In this document: piece by piece, positions 1 to 6,489 of the stretch | Layout: each line of letters opens with the position of its first letter | How positions within the stretch are numbered: the stretch's first letter is position 1 | Source: Spirochaetaceae bacterium | Lineage (GTDB): Bacteria; Spirochaetota; Spirochaetia; DSM-27196; SLAA01 | Assembly (NCBI GenBank): GCA_003564775.1 | Contig: PXEI01000464.1 | Location: forward strand, 1 to 20,883 | Direction of reading: 5' to 3' | DNA length: 20,883 bases | The notes under the pieces: model-generated | Told to the model about the DNA's origin: nothing | Seen by the model: only the letters and a program-made list of their open reading frames with translations | Databases searched by the model: none | Position numbers and translations under genes: made by a program

Positions 1-35
1 CACATCATTAATATTAATCCTCAATTGACAGAAAA

Positions 36-126
36 CCCTACACACTTGCGTTTGCAGGTTGCTTCCCTTCCCTCTATATGTTCAAAGAGCGCCGTGTTCC
101 GAGCCGACAAAGGCCCCTACACACGG
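36..126 (-). promoter_or_regulatory. rRNA operon leader with boxA antitermination signal
   Basis: Read on the minus strand, positions 90-79 give GCTCTTTGAACA, which closely matches the boxA element of rRNA leaders (E. coli TGCTCTTTAACA; Bacillus-type TGTTCTTTGAAA). Just upstream, an inverted repeat (CCGTGT at 126-121 and ACACGG at 97-92) could be a boxB-like hairpin. Downstream, positions 44-36 read TGTGTAGGG, like the boxC element of E. coli leaders. The order hairpin-boxA-boxC and the promoter 70 bases upstream fit the nut-like leader that loads NusA/NusB on pre-rRNA. The 16S gene would start just beyond the left edge, which I cannot see. The same boxA also occurs in 16S-23S spacers, but the promoter makes the leader more likely. 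Confidence 0.7.
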
Positions 127-163
127 TTGTTTTCCGACTCACATTTTCAGCGAGCGGAAGAAC

Positions 164-193
164 ACCATATCAAAAACGAAACTACTGTGTCAA
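164..193 (-). promoter_or_regulatory. Sigma70-type promoter of the putative rRNA operon
   Basis: On the minus strand a perfect -35 box TTGACA (193-188) is followed by an 18-base spacer and a -10 box TATGGT (169-164, 4 of 6 consensus bases). Transcription would start near 157 and run leftwards through the boxA leader. Only short unconvincing ORFs lie between here and the left edge, consistent with a stable-RNA operon. A 6-bp-arm palindrome abuts the -35 on its upstream side. Confidence 0.6.
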
Positions 194-200
194 GCAGTTC

Positions 201-216
201 CAGAGGAATACCTCTG
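201..216. repeat. Palindrome upstream of the rRNA promoter
   Basis: CAGAGG-AATA-CCTCTG is a perfect 6-bp inverted repeat with a 4-base centre. It lies 7 bases upstream of the -35 box of the leftward promoter, the position used by activators or UP-type elements. No T-run follows on either strand, so it does not look like an intrinsic terminator. Its role as a protein site is inference. Confidence 0.45.
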
Positions 217-300
217 ATGTTTCGAAGTTGTCAGCAGCTGGAATCAGCTACTCAACGATGTGGAGTGACAGTAGCATCATAGCCGATCACTGGTCAATAG

Positions 301-332
301 GCACGGAACTTTTTTGTTGTTCTCTTCCGTGC
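301..332 (-). terminator. Hairpin downstream of the pgsA-like gene, possible weak terminator
   Basis: GCACGGAA (301-308) and TTCCGTGC (325-332) form a perfect 8-bp stem around a 16-base loop, starting 25 bases beyond the stop codon of the leftward phosphatidyltransferase gene. No U-tract follows the stem in the minus-strand transcript, so it is not a canonical intrinsic terminator. It could act with Rho, stabilise the mRNA 3' end, or separate this gene from the rRNA promoter. Confidence 0.4.
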
Positions 333-357
333 TCGTCTCTACTCGGTCTGCGTTGAG

Positions 358-957
358 CTATGCCTGCGGCTGCGTACCCTTACCCCGCATGTGGGCAACA
401 AAAACCCGCAGATAATCGGCAAATGAGCTCAACGACAACACCAACGCGATGCCAAACACCACGAGGGTTACAATACGAAGCACGGCCTCGGCCTGGGGCA
501 AGACAGCCATTCGCTCAAGGGTAATGACCGCGAGGCCAAGCCCAACACCAATCGCAAAGAACACCGTCTTCACCTTGCCCCCCTTGCGAGCAGCAAGCGC
601 AACGCCTTCCTTGATCATGAGCAGTCGAATAAAAACGATTCCGAACTCTCGGTACATGAGCAGCAGGAAGATCCAGATCGGCATGATACCTACGGCGCTG
701 AGGCACACAAAACACGTAAGGTGGCTGATGACGTCGGCAAAGGGATCCATCACCTTTCCAAGATCCGTCACTTCGTTCCGCTTCCGGGCTACGTACCCGT
801 CAGCAGCGTCACTGAACTCCATAAAGAGGAACAGGATCCAGAGCACAACGGCCGAAGGCACCCCCAGCACACCGAACCAAACCGGGATGAAGAAGACCAG
901 AAAAAAGACCGGTGACAACACAAGCCGTGATGCCGTAAGTGTAGTTGCTATATTCAC
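358..957 (-). CDS. pgsA: CDP-alcohol phosphatidyltransferase, PgsA-like
   Basis: An integral membrane enzyme of 199 aa that should transfer a phosphatidyl group from CDP-diacylglycerol to an alcohol, most likely glycerol-3-phosphate (phosphatidylglycerol-phosphate synthase). The full family signature D-x2-D-G-x2-A-R-x8-G-x3-D-x3-D is present at residues 50-75 (D50, D53, D71 and D75 coordinate metal and act in catalysis). Hydrophobic helices lie near residues 12-45, 77-98, 100-115 and 128-185. The start MNIATTLTASR resembles the usual PgsA N-terminus, so the GTG at 957 is favoured; no Shine-Dalgarno precedes it. A TTGACA-N17-TACCAT promoter ends 6 bases before it, suggesting a leaderless mRNA separate from the esterase gene 39 bases upstream. 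The exact alcohol substrate cannot be read from sequence; phosphatidylserine synthase or a related activity remains possible. Confidence 0.85.
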   Translation of the reverse strand: MNIATTLTASRLVLSPVFFLVFFIPVWFGVLGVPSAVVLWILFLFMEFSDAADGYVARKRNEVTDLGKVMDPFADVISHLTCFVCLSAVGIMPIWIFLLLMYREFGIVFIRLLMIKEGVALAARKGGKVKTVFFAIGVGLGLAVITLERMAVLPQAEAVLRIVTLVVFGIALVLSLSSFADYLRVFVAHMRGKGTQPQA

Positions 958-963
958 ACGAGC

Positions 964-992
964 ATGGTAGTACAGCCGGTGTGTGCTGTCAA
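964..992 (-). promoter_or_regulatory. Promoter of the pgsA-like gene
   Basis: On the minus strand TTGACA (992-987) is followed by a 17-base spacer and TACCAT (969-964, 4 of 6 consensus bases). Only 6 bases separate the -10 box from the GTG start at 957. The predicted transcription start would coincide with the start codon, and no ribosome-binding site is visible. The -35 box overlaps the gap immediately after the esterase stop codon. Confidence 0.5.
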
Positions 993-996
993 TTGG

Positions 997-1629
997 CTAT
1001 GCGAGCCGTGCGAGATGGCTTGCCATGTACTCGAGCTCGTCCTCAACCACGGTGTGCGCAATGCCGGGGTATATCCGCAGATCCACTGTGGCCCCGAGAC
1101 GCTCCATAACTGCAGCGGACTCGCGCACGCGTTCTACCGGAATGTATGGGTCTACATCGCTACATCCGATCAAGACCGGGGTTTCCGATAGCGAACCGCT
1201 ATACTCACCTGAGTCAATGCGGGGGCCTATGAGCCCTCCTGAGAGCGCAAACACGCCACCGTGACGCGCGGGGTTGCGCGCGACGTACTCGAGACTCAGG
1301 CACGCACCCTGGGAGAACCCACCGAGTACGATTTTTTCGCGCGGTATGCCAGCTTCTGTCATTGTTGCAATCACACCGGCGATACGGCTCAGTGCGTCAC
1401 TCAGGTCCGGCTCATTCTGTTCACGAGGCATGAGAAAGCTCACCGGATACCAGGTGTTGCCGTGTGCTTCGGGAGCGAGCACGGCGCATGATTCGGGCGC
1501 GATCCTGCGCCCGAGCGCCATGATGTCGGCGGCACCTGCTCCGCGTCCATGCAACAAAATAAGCCCGCATGCCGCATCTGAAAGCGATGGGCCGTGGCTC
1601 TCAAGACGTCCTGAATCATGTTTTCCCAT
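997..1629 (-). CDS. Phospholipase/carboxylesterase family alpha/beta hydrolase
   Basis: A 210-aa serine hydrolase of the phospholipase/carboxylesterase type (acyl-protein thioesterase and YpfH relatives). The nucleophile elbow G-F-S-Q-G is at residues 104-108 (Ser106). The oxyanion-hole LLHGRG is at 25-30. Asp160 in the SDVDPYIP segment and His192 in IAHTV complete the triad. It has no signal peptide, so it is probably cytoplasmic and cleaves small esters or acyl thioesters; the natural substrate is unknown. It begins one base after the dusA stop codon, with GGAGAG inside the end of dusA as ribosome-binding site, so the two are co-transcribed and probably translationally coupled. Length is normal for the family. 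Confidence 0.85.
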   Translation of the reverse strand: MGKHDSGRLESHGPSLSDAACGLILLHGRGAGAADIMALGRRIAPESCAVLAPEAHGNTWYPVSFLMPREQNEPDLSDALSRIAGVIATMTEAGIPREKIVLGGFSQGACLSLEYVARNPARHGGVFALSGGLIGPRIDSGEYSGSLSETPVLIGCSDVDPYIPVERVRESAAVMERLGATVDLRIYPGIAHTVVEDELEYMASHLARLA

Positions 1630-1630
1630 G

Positions 1631-2680
1631 CTACTCTCCTTCTGCTACAGCAAGCTCCGGGATCGAGGGCCTTTCATCCAGTACGGCCGAAGGCACGGCC
1701 TGGAGCGCGGCGCGCACTGCGTCGTTAGGGTCGTTGGCGCGCGGCAGCAACTCGCTGATGCGTTGCTTCCAACGCCGGGTGCCGGGCTTAAACGCAAAAA
1801 GCCCGAGCATGTGCCGTACGATCGTGTGTGACGAAACCGGAGTCTCTTTCCACTCGTCAATATACTCTATCATACGTTCAACGACTTCGCGTCGCGTCGG
1901 CGCGTTCGGGTTTCCAAACACCGCCTGCTCGACACCGGCAAGGAGGAAAGGATTCTCATACGCGGCGCGGCCGAGCATAACTGCATCGACCTGCTGGAGA
2001 TGGGTCAGGATCTCATCGACCTCGCGGATGCCGCCGTTTATTTCTATATCGAGCTGAGGATACTCCTGTTTGAGGCGGTACACCGTCTCGTAGGACAAGG
2101 GCGGCACGCTGCGATTCTCTTTGGGGCTGAGCCCGCCGAGTATCGCGATGCGTGCATGAACATTGAACCGACGGCAACCTGCCGCAGCAACGGTTTCCAC
2201 GAACTCACAAAGCTCGTCGTAGCTGTCGCGGCCGTTAATTCCAATGCGATGCTTGACGGTAACCTCTTTCTCGGTTGCACCCCGCATTGCCTCTACCAGT
2301 CGAGCCACATGAATGGGGTTTGCCATGAGGCAGGCCCCAAAATTGCCGGTTTGCACACGCTCACTTGGGCACCCGATGTTCAGGTTGATCTCGTCATACT
2401 CATAGGGTGCGGCAAGCCTGATGGCCTGATCCATTTCCTGCGGATTGTCGCCGCCAAGCTGCAAAGAAATTGGATGCTCAGACTCGTGAAAGCCCAGCAG
2501 GTACTCACGGTCACCGTGAATGATTGCTCGCGGTGTGAGCATTTCGGTGTAGAGAAGTGTATGGGGTGAAATGATCCGGGCTAAGTAGCGAAAATGCCTG
2601 TCAGTGCGTTCCATCATAGGAGCAACACTGACAGGCGGGAAAGAAGCCCGCGGATTCACTGTTTGTGTCCGACTTAACAT
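1631..2680 (-). CDS. dusA: tRNA-dihydrouridine synthase, DusA type
   Basis: An FMN-dependent enzyme that reduces uridines in the tRNA D-loop. DusA hallmarks: APMMERTDRHFRYL near the N-terminus, LYTEM, the INLNIGCPSERVQTGNFGAC block with catalytic Cys104, VKHRIG (Lys143), FNVHARIAILGGLSPKEN, and the FMN-phosphate segment INGGI. I start it at the ATG at 2680 (349 aa). A longer in-frame reading from a TTG at 2719 is possible, but that TTG is the first three bases of the -35 box TTGACA, so it should lie upstream of the transcript. The -10 box TATGCT ends 9 bases before the ATG and there is no clear Shine-Dalgarno. The esterase follows one base after the stop. E. coli DusA modifies U20/U20a; specificity here is inferred from that subfamily. 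Confidence 0.93.
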   Translation of the reverse strand: MLSRTQTVNPRASFPPVSVAPMMERTDRHFRYLARIISPHTLLYTEMLTPRAIIHGDREYLLGFHESEHPISLQLGGDNPQEMDQAIRLAAPYEYDEINLNIGCPSERVQTGNFGACLMANPIHVARLVEAMRGATEKEVTVKHRIGINGRDSYDELCEFVETVAAAGCRRFNVHARIAILGGLSPKENRSVPPLSYETVYRLKQEYPQLDIEINGGIREVDEILTHLQQVDAVMLGRAAYENPFLLAGVEQAVFGNPNAPTRREVVERMIEYIDEWKETPVSSHTIVRHMLGLFAFKPGTRRWKQRISELLPRANDPNDAVRAALQAVPSAVLDERPSIPELAVAEGE

Positions 2681-2689
2681 AAGGCCCGT

Positions 2690-2719
2690 AGCATAGGAAA
2701 GATCACTACGGTATGTCAA
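2690..2719 (-). promoter_or_regulatory. Promoter of dusA-esterase unit
   Basis: On the minus strand TTGACA (2719-2714), an 18-base spacer and TATGCT (2695-2690, 4 of 6 consensus bases). The start site would fall around 2683, leaving about 3 bases of leader before the ATG at 2680. This makes the transcript nearly leaderless and excludes the TTG at 2719 as translation start. Confidence 0.55.
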
Positions 2720-2724
2720 ATACT

Positions 2725-2779
2725 CGGCCCGGACCGGTGGGGATGGAAGGGGAAGGGAGGACTACAGGTGTCCGGGCCG
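2725..2779 (-). terminator. Inverted repeat with C-rich loop after htrA, possible Rho-type terminator
   Basis: A perfect 10-bp inverted repeat, CGGCCCGGAC (2725-2734) and GTCCGGGCCG (2770-2779), brackets a 35-base loop. It starts 8 bases beyond the htrA stop codon. In the minus-strand RNA the loop is almost purely pyrimidine, C-rich and G-poor, as expected for a Rho utilisation site. On the plus strand the same loop has runs of GGGG, GGGG and GGG that could form a G-quadruplex. No T-run follows. It probably insulates htrA from the dusA promoter, whose -35 begins 6 bases further on. Confidence 0.45.
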
Positions 2780-2787
2780 CGTGAAGG

Positions 2788-4311
2788 CTAACGCACAAGA
2801 CCGACAAGAATGTTTTGCTCACCGCGCCGGATGCGGAACATGATCTCGTCGGATGAAGCATCGTTGAGCGCGCGGTAGAAATCCGCAAGGCTCTCAATGC
2901 TCCGATTATTCACTCTATTTATTATATCCCCGGCACGAACTCCGGCCGTCGCGGCGGGGCCATCTTGAACTACATTTCCAACAATTACATTTCCTGCGTT
3001 TCGATCGAGACCAAGCTCGTCACGGATTTGGTCTGTGATAGGAGTCACTGCCAGTCCTGGCCACATGCGGGAACTCCGCCGAGCAACCTCTGCCTCATCT
3101 TCACGAATAGCTGTCTGCAAACGGATCTCAAGCTCATCTCCATCACGGATTATGCTGAATCTGCTTTCAGCGCTCGGCTGAAGGTCTGCGACCATGCGAA
3201 CCAGACTATTGCTGTCATTTACCACGGCACCGTTGATCTGGGTAATGAAGTCTCCCGGCAGGATTCCACCCTCTGCCGCGGGGGATCCCCGGAACACGTT
3301 GTACACAAAGGCGCCTGGAGAATCGCCCAGATCCATACCGCTGCGGAGCTGCGGGCCTGCGTCGCCGGTGGAGATTCCCAACCAGCCATAGGTAACGCGA
3401 CCGTCCCGAATGAAGTCATCAACTACTCGTTTAGCGACATTCACCGGAATTGCAAAGCCAAGCCCTATATTTCCGCCGGTTTGAGAGGCGATCCAGGTAT
3501 TGATGCCAATGACCTCTCCCTTGAGATTGACCAACGCACCGCCTGAGTTACCCCTGTTAATTGCCGCATCGGTTTGGATGTAGTCGGTAAGCATAGGCAT
3601 ACCAGACTCGGGCCCCGGATTCCGCCCTATTGCAGATACAATCCCGGCGGTAACGGTGGAACTGAACCCAAGTGGATTTCCCACGGCAAACGCCCAGTCC
3701 CCAACCCGTAAGGAGTCGGAGTCACCAAGCCGCGCTATTGGGACGTCTTCCGAGCTTTGGAACTTTAACAAGGCCAGGTCACGACGAGCGTCACCACCTA
3801 CGAGCTCGGCCTCAAACTGCCGTCCGTCAGCAAGGGTAATCTGAATTTCATCGGCCTCACCCGCAACATGATTATTAGTCAGAACGAATATATCGTCCCC
3901 AGCTCGCTGTACAATGACTCCCGACCCGAGTCCGGGCCGACGATACTCCTGCTCCTGCGACCCGTCACGAGGAACGCCAAAAAAGAACTCAAACGGCGAA
4001 CTCGGCCGCCGTTGGCGTACGACATTCACCACATTTACTTCTACTACAACCGGAATTGTCTGATCGGCCACTCGCCGAAAGGCCGTCTGATAGGCGTCCA
4101 TGAGGTCGCCACCGGCCGGAACCGAGACAGGAAGCTCGTCGTGTGACACCAGAACTGCCGAAGCCCCCCCGGATGTCCGCTGGGAACTGGAAGAAGCAAC
4201 GCTGCTTTCCGAAGACTGGAGCCCGGACAGCGTCACGAATGCCAGCGCAAAACCAACCACACCGGCAAGCACACCACCGACGATCATTTGTGCCCATGTG
4301 CGTTTCTGCAT
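2788..4311 (-). CDS. htrA: HtrA/DegP-type serine endoprotease with two PDZ domains
   Basis: A periplasmic quality-control protease/chaperone of 507 aa. Residues 8-30 form a hydrophobic N-terminal segment (signal anchor or signal peptide), followed by a Ser-rich linker to about 50. The trypsin-like domain carries His148 (TNNHV), Asp178 (RRDLALL) and Ser256 (GNSGGAL), a complete triad. Two PDZ domains follow, roughly 310-395 and 410-505, as in DegP/DegQ. The ATG at 4311 has GGAGG 6 bases upstream. It is read after the regulator-kinase pair with an 80-base gap containing a 9-bp-arm palindrome, which fits a stress response controlling this protease. That regulatory link is inference from position. 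Confidence 0.93.
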   Translation of the reverse strand: MQKRTWAQMIVGGVLAGVVGFALAFVTLSGLQSSESSVASSSSQRTSGGASAVLVSHDELPVSVPAGGDLMDAYQTAFRRVADQTIPVVVEVNVVNVVRQRRPSSPFEFFFGVPRDGSQEQEYRRPGLGSGVIVQRAGDDIFVLTNNHVAGEADEIQITLADGRQFEAELVGGDARRDLALLKFQSSEDVPIARLGDSDSLRVGDWAFAVGNPLGFSSTVTAGIVSAIGRNPGPESGMPMLTDYIQTDAAINRGNSGGALVNLKGEVIGINTWIASQTGGNIGLGFAIPVNVAKRVVDDFIRDGRVTYGWLGISTGDAGPQLRSGMDLGDSPGAFVYNVFRGSPAAEGGILPGDFITQINGAVVNDSNSLVRMVADLQPSAESRFSIIRDGDELEIRLQTAIREDEAEVARRSSRMWPGLAVTPITDQIRDELGLDRNAGNVIVGNVVQDGPAATAGVRAGDIINRVNNRSIESLADFYRALNDASSDEIMFRIRRGEQNILVGLVR

Positions 4312-4363
4312 ATCAACCTCCGAGCCTTAAGATAGCCGGAGGAACTTTCGATAGCCTTACGCG

Positions 4364-4385
4364 AACATTACATCTCTGTAATGTT
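4364..4385. promoter_or_regulatory. Palindrome between sensor kinase gene and htrA
   Basis: AACATTACA-TCTC-TGTAATGTT is a perfect inverted repeat with 9-bp arms, 53 bases upstream of the htrA start and 6 bases beyond the kinase stop codon. Neither strand has a T-run after it, so an operator is at least as likely as a terminator. On the minus strand GTAAT and a second GTAAG start 11 bases apart, resembling the tandem half-sites bound by OmpR-family regulators such as CpxR (GTAAA-N5-GTAAA). The adjacent response regulator is the obvious candidate; this is not shown by the sequence. Confidence 0.45.
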
Positions 4386-4391
4386 TCACGA

Positions 4392-5810
4392 TCAGCGGCA
4401 CGGAAGGGACACCCGGAAAAGCGCTCCACCAAGATCTGACCTGCAAACCTCAACCTGTCCAGAGTGCGCCTCAACGACCGTCTTCACCAGACTGAGGCCT
4501 ATACCCAGGCCCGGACGCCCCTCCGCCTCCCGCCCACGATACAGGCGTTCCCAGATGTAGGGCAGCTCTTCGGCAGCGATACCGGCGCCAGTATCCTCAA
4601 CCTCGAGAATGACCTGCTTTTCTGGTCGCCCCTGCTCCACCTGTTCACCACTGACGCGAAGTGAGACACGGACAGTGCCGGAAGGCGGCGAGTACTTGAC
4701 GGCATTGTCAAGCAGGTTGGCGATCATCTGGCGCAGACGTGCTGGATCGCCGGAAACATAATACTCTGACGGCGTCGCTCCAGCCACTGGGCCTTCAATA
4801 CTCACGGCACGCTCCTCGGCGGCAAAGGCGTAGAGATCGACGACATCGCCCAGAAGCGCAAGAAGCTCGACCGGCTCGTCTGTTGTACTACTCAGGCCAG
4901 ACTCAGCCTCGGACAGCTCCATGATTGCGTCGAGAAGCTTGACAACGCTTTCGGACTCTTCAAGACAGTCGGAGAGTGCCTCGCGGTATTTTTCGAGATC
5001 AGGCTCTCCCCGCAATGCGATCTCGGCAACGCCCCGCATTCGGGTCATGGGGGTGCGGAGGTCATGTGCAACTGTATCGAGCGTAGATTTCATACCGGCA
5101 AGCAGCCCGTCAATACTTGCAAGCATTCGATTAAAGGACTCTATAAGGATGTCGAACTCATCGCCGGTTTCACTCCGCTCAATACGGGCCGATACCTGGC
5201 CGGTAGAGAGGATCTCGCCTATAACATCATTCAGTTTTCCTAAGGGTCTGAGATATCGTGAGGTCAGCACAAGCCCCAAGAAAAACCCCACGGCGGAAAT
5301 GGACACCACAACAAACACAAAATTGCGAACAAAAGCGCGCAGGAGCCGGTCGCGCCCCTCGGTACTCAGCCCGACCTGCAGCACATACCGATCCCCAAGA
5401 TTTATGGCGGCAACCTCCAGACCAAACTCCAAACCCGGAGCGTCGAGCGTGCGCACCTGCTCTAACCCATAGCGTTCAAACCCGGACAACTCCTCAAGCG
5501 GAAAAGCAGACCACGCCGCTGGATGCAAAAGTAGAACAGTTCGGCCGTCAAGCCCGGAAACTCGCACCAATGCGGGACGCTCGCCTCCAAGCAGCTTCTC
5601 AAGGTCCAGATCTTCCAGCAGCATGGGCATTCCGCCAATCTGGAACTGGGCCCAGTAACTGAGCAGGCGTGAGCGCAACGCTGCATGGTCGTCGCTCCTG
5701 AGCGAGGTATACAACGAGTAAAAGGAAACGAGATGAAAGACCGTGGTGCTTATCACAAAAACAATGAGAAATGCCAGGGTCAGCTTAAACTGTATCTTCT
5801 TTAAGAACAT
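4392..5810 (-). CDS. Membrane sensor histidine kinase
   Basis: A 472-aa class I sensor kinase. Transmembrane helix 1 spans about 9-33. An extracytoplasmic sensor domain of about 130 residues follows; I do not recognise it. Helix 2 spans about 163-183 and leads into a HAMP domain (185-235). The dimerisation/phosphoacceptor motif DTVAHDLRTPMTRMRG carries His249. The ATPase domain shows the N box with Asn369 (ANLLDNAVKYSP), the G1 box DTGAGI at 406-411 and the G2 box GLGIGLSLVK. All catalytic residues are intact. The start codon lies 26 bases inside the end of the regulator gene, so the pair is translationally coupled. The htrA gene next in line suggests envelope stress as the signal. Confidence 0.92.
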   Translation of the reverse strand: MFLKKIQFKLTLAFLIVFVISTTVFHLVSFYSLYTSLRSDDHAALRSRLLSYWAQFQIGGMPMLLEDLDLEKLLGGERPALVRVSGLDGRTVLLLHPAAWSAFPLEELSGFERYGLEQVRTLDAPGLEFGLEVAAINLGDRYVLQVGLSTEGRDRLLRAFVRNFVFVVVSISAVGFFLGLVLTSRYLRPLGKLNDVIGEILSTGQVSARIERSETGDEFDILIESFNRMLASIDGLLAGMKSTLDTVAHDLRTPMTRMRGVAEIALRGEPDLEKYREALSDCLEESESVVKLLDAIMELSEAESGLSSTTDEPVELLALLGDVVDLYAFAAEERAVSIEGPVAGATPSEYYVSGDPARLRQMIANLLDNAVKYSPPSGTVRVSLRVSGEQVEQGRPEKQVILEVEDTGAGIAAEELPYIWERLYRGREAEGRPGLGIGLSLVKTVVEAHSGQVEVCRSDLGGALFRVSLPCR

Positions 5811-6489
5811 AACCTACGCCGCGTATAGTATGAATGAGCTTTGGCTCAAAATCGCGGTCGATGCGGCTGCGTAAACGCGACACCAGTACATCTACCACGT
5901 TTGTCTGGGGGTCAAAGTCATAGTTCCAGACCCGTTCCATGATCATAGTTTTTGAGAGCACCCGGCCCTTGTTGCGAAGGAGATACTCCAGGAGCGTGAA
6001 CTCCCGCGGCCCAAGCTCAATGCGGGTATCTCCGCGATATACCTCACGAGACTGGGGATAGAGGCAGAGATCGGCGGCCGCAAGCTGCTGGGCTCCGTCC
6101 GGAGCCGAGGATCGCCGAATGAGAGCGTGCAGCCGCGCGACGAGCTCGGCAAATGAAAATGGCTTTACAAGATAGTCGTCCCCGCCGCGTTGGAAGCCCT
6201 TTACGCGATCATCTACCGAACGTCGCGCACTCAGAATGAGAATAGGCATCTGGACACCCTGCCCTCGGAGCCGCTCAATGAGACTCAACCCGTCCATCCC
6301 CGGCAGCATGAGGTCGACGACCGCCGCGTCGTACGGGCCCGCGGCCCCGCCGCCGATCTCCTGCCCGACACAGGCAGCAAGCCCTTGCTCGGCTCGCTCA
6401 ACCGCGTCGACGACAAAGCCTTCTTGCGTCAGACCTTTGCTTAAGAAGTTACGAATCTTGGCGTCGTCCTCTACGATCAGCACCTTCAT
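5785..6489 (-). CDS. OmpR-family response regulator
   Basis: A 234-aa two-component regulator. The receiver domain (1-118) has the acidic pair Glu7-Asp8-Asp9, phosphoacceptor Asp59, Ser86 and Lys109. A winged-helix DNA-binding domain (about 132-232) contains the typical ELGPREFTLLEYLLRNKGRV and NVVDVLVSRLRSRID segments. The start is the ATG at 6489, giving MKVLIVEDD; a reading extended to 6531 adds 14 residues not expected in the family. This ATG overlaps the mnmA stop as ATGA, so translation is coupled to a tRNA-modification gene, an unusual partner. A short Gly/Ala-rich insertion (about 43-52) precedes the phosphorylated strand. It should act with the kinase encoded next. Confidence 0.92.
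   Translation of the reverse strand: MKVLIVEDDAKIRNFLSKGLTQEGFVVDAVERAEQGLAACVGQEIGGGAAGPYDAAVVDLMLPGMDGLSLIERLRGQGVQMPILILSARRSVDDRVKGFQRGGDDYLVKPFSFAELVARLHALIRRSSAPDGAQQLAAADLCLYPQSREVYRGDTRIELGPREFTLLEYLLRNKGRVLSKTMIMERVWNYDFDPQTNVVDVLVSRLRSRIDRDFEPKLIHTIRGVGYVLKEDTV

Noticed and set aside
25..356. Two overlapping plus-strand ORFs (25-282 and 78-356)
   Set aside because: They have no ribosome site or recognisable protein character and lie antisense to the rRNA promoter and leader signals.
449..970. Plus-strand ORF of 173 codons opposite the pgsA-like gene
   Set aside because: It is a shadow of a gene with a full CDP-alcohol phosphatidyltransferase signature; its translation is Arg/Ser/Thr-rich without motif.
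1274..2057. Long plus-strand ORFs opposite the esterase and dusA
   Set aside because: They span the two real genes antisense, and their composition is typical of frame shadows in GC-rich DNA.
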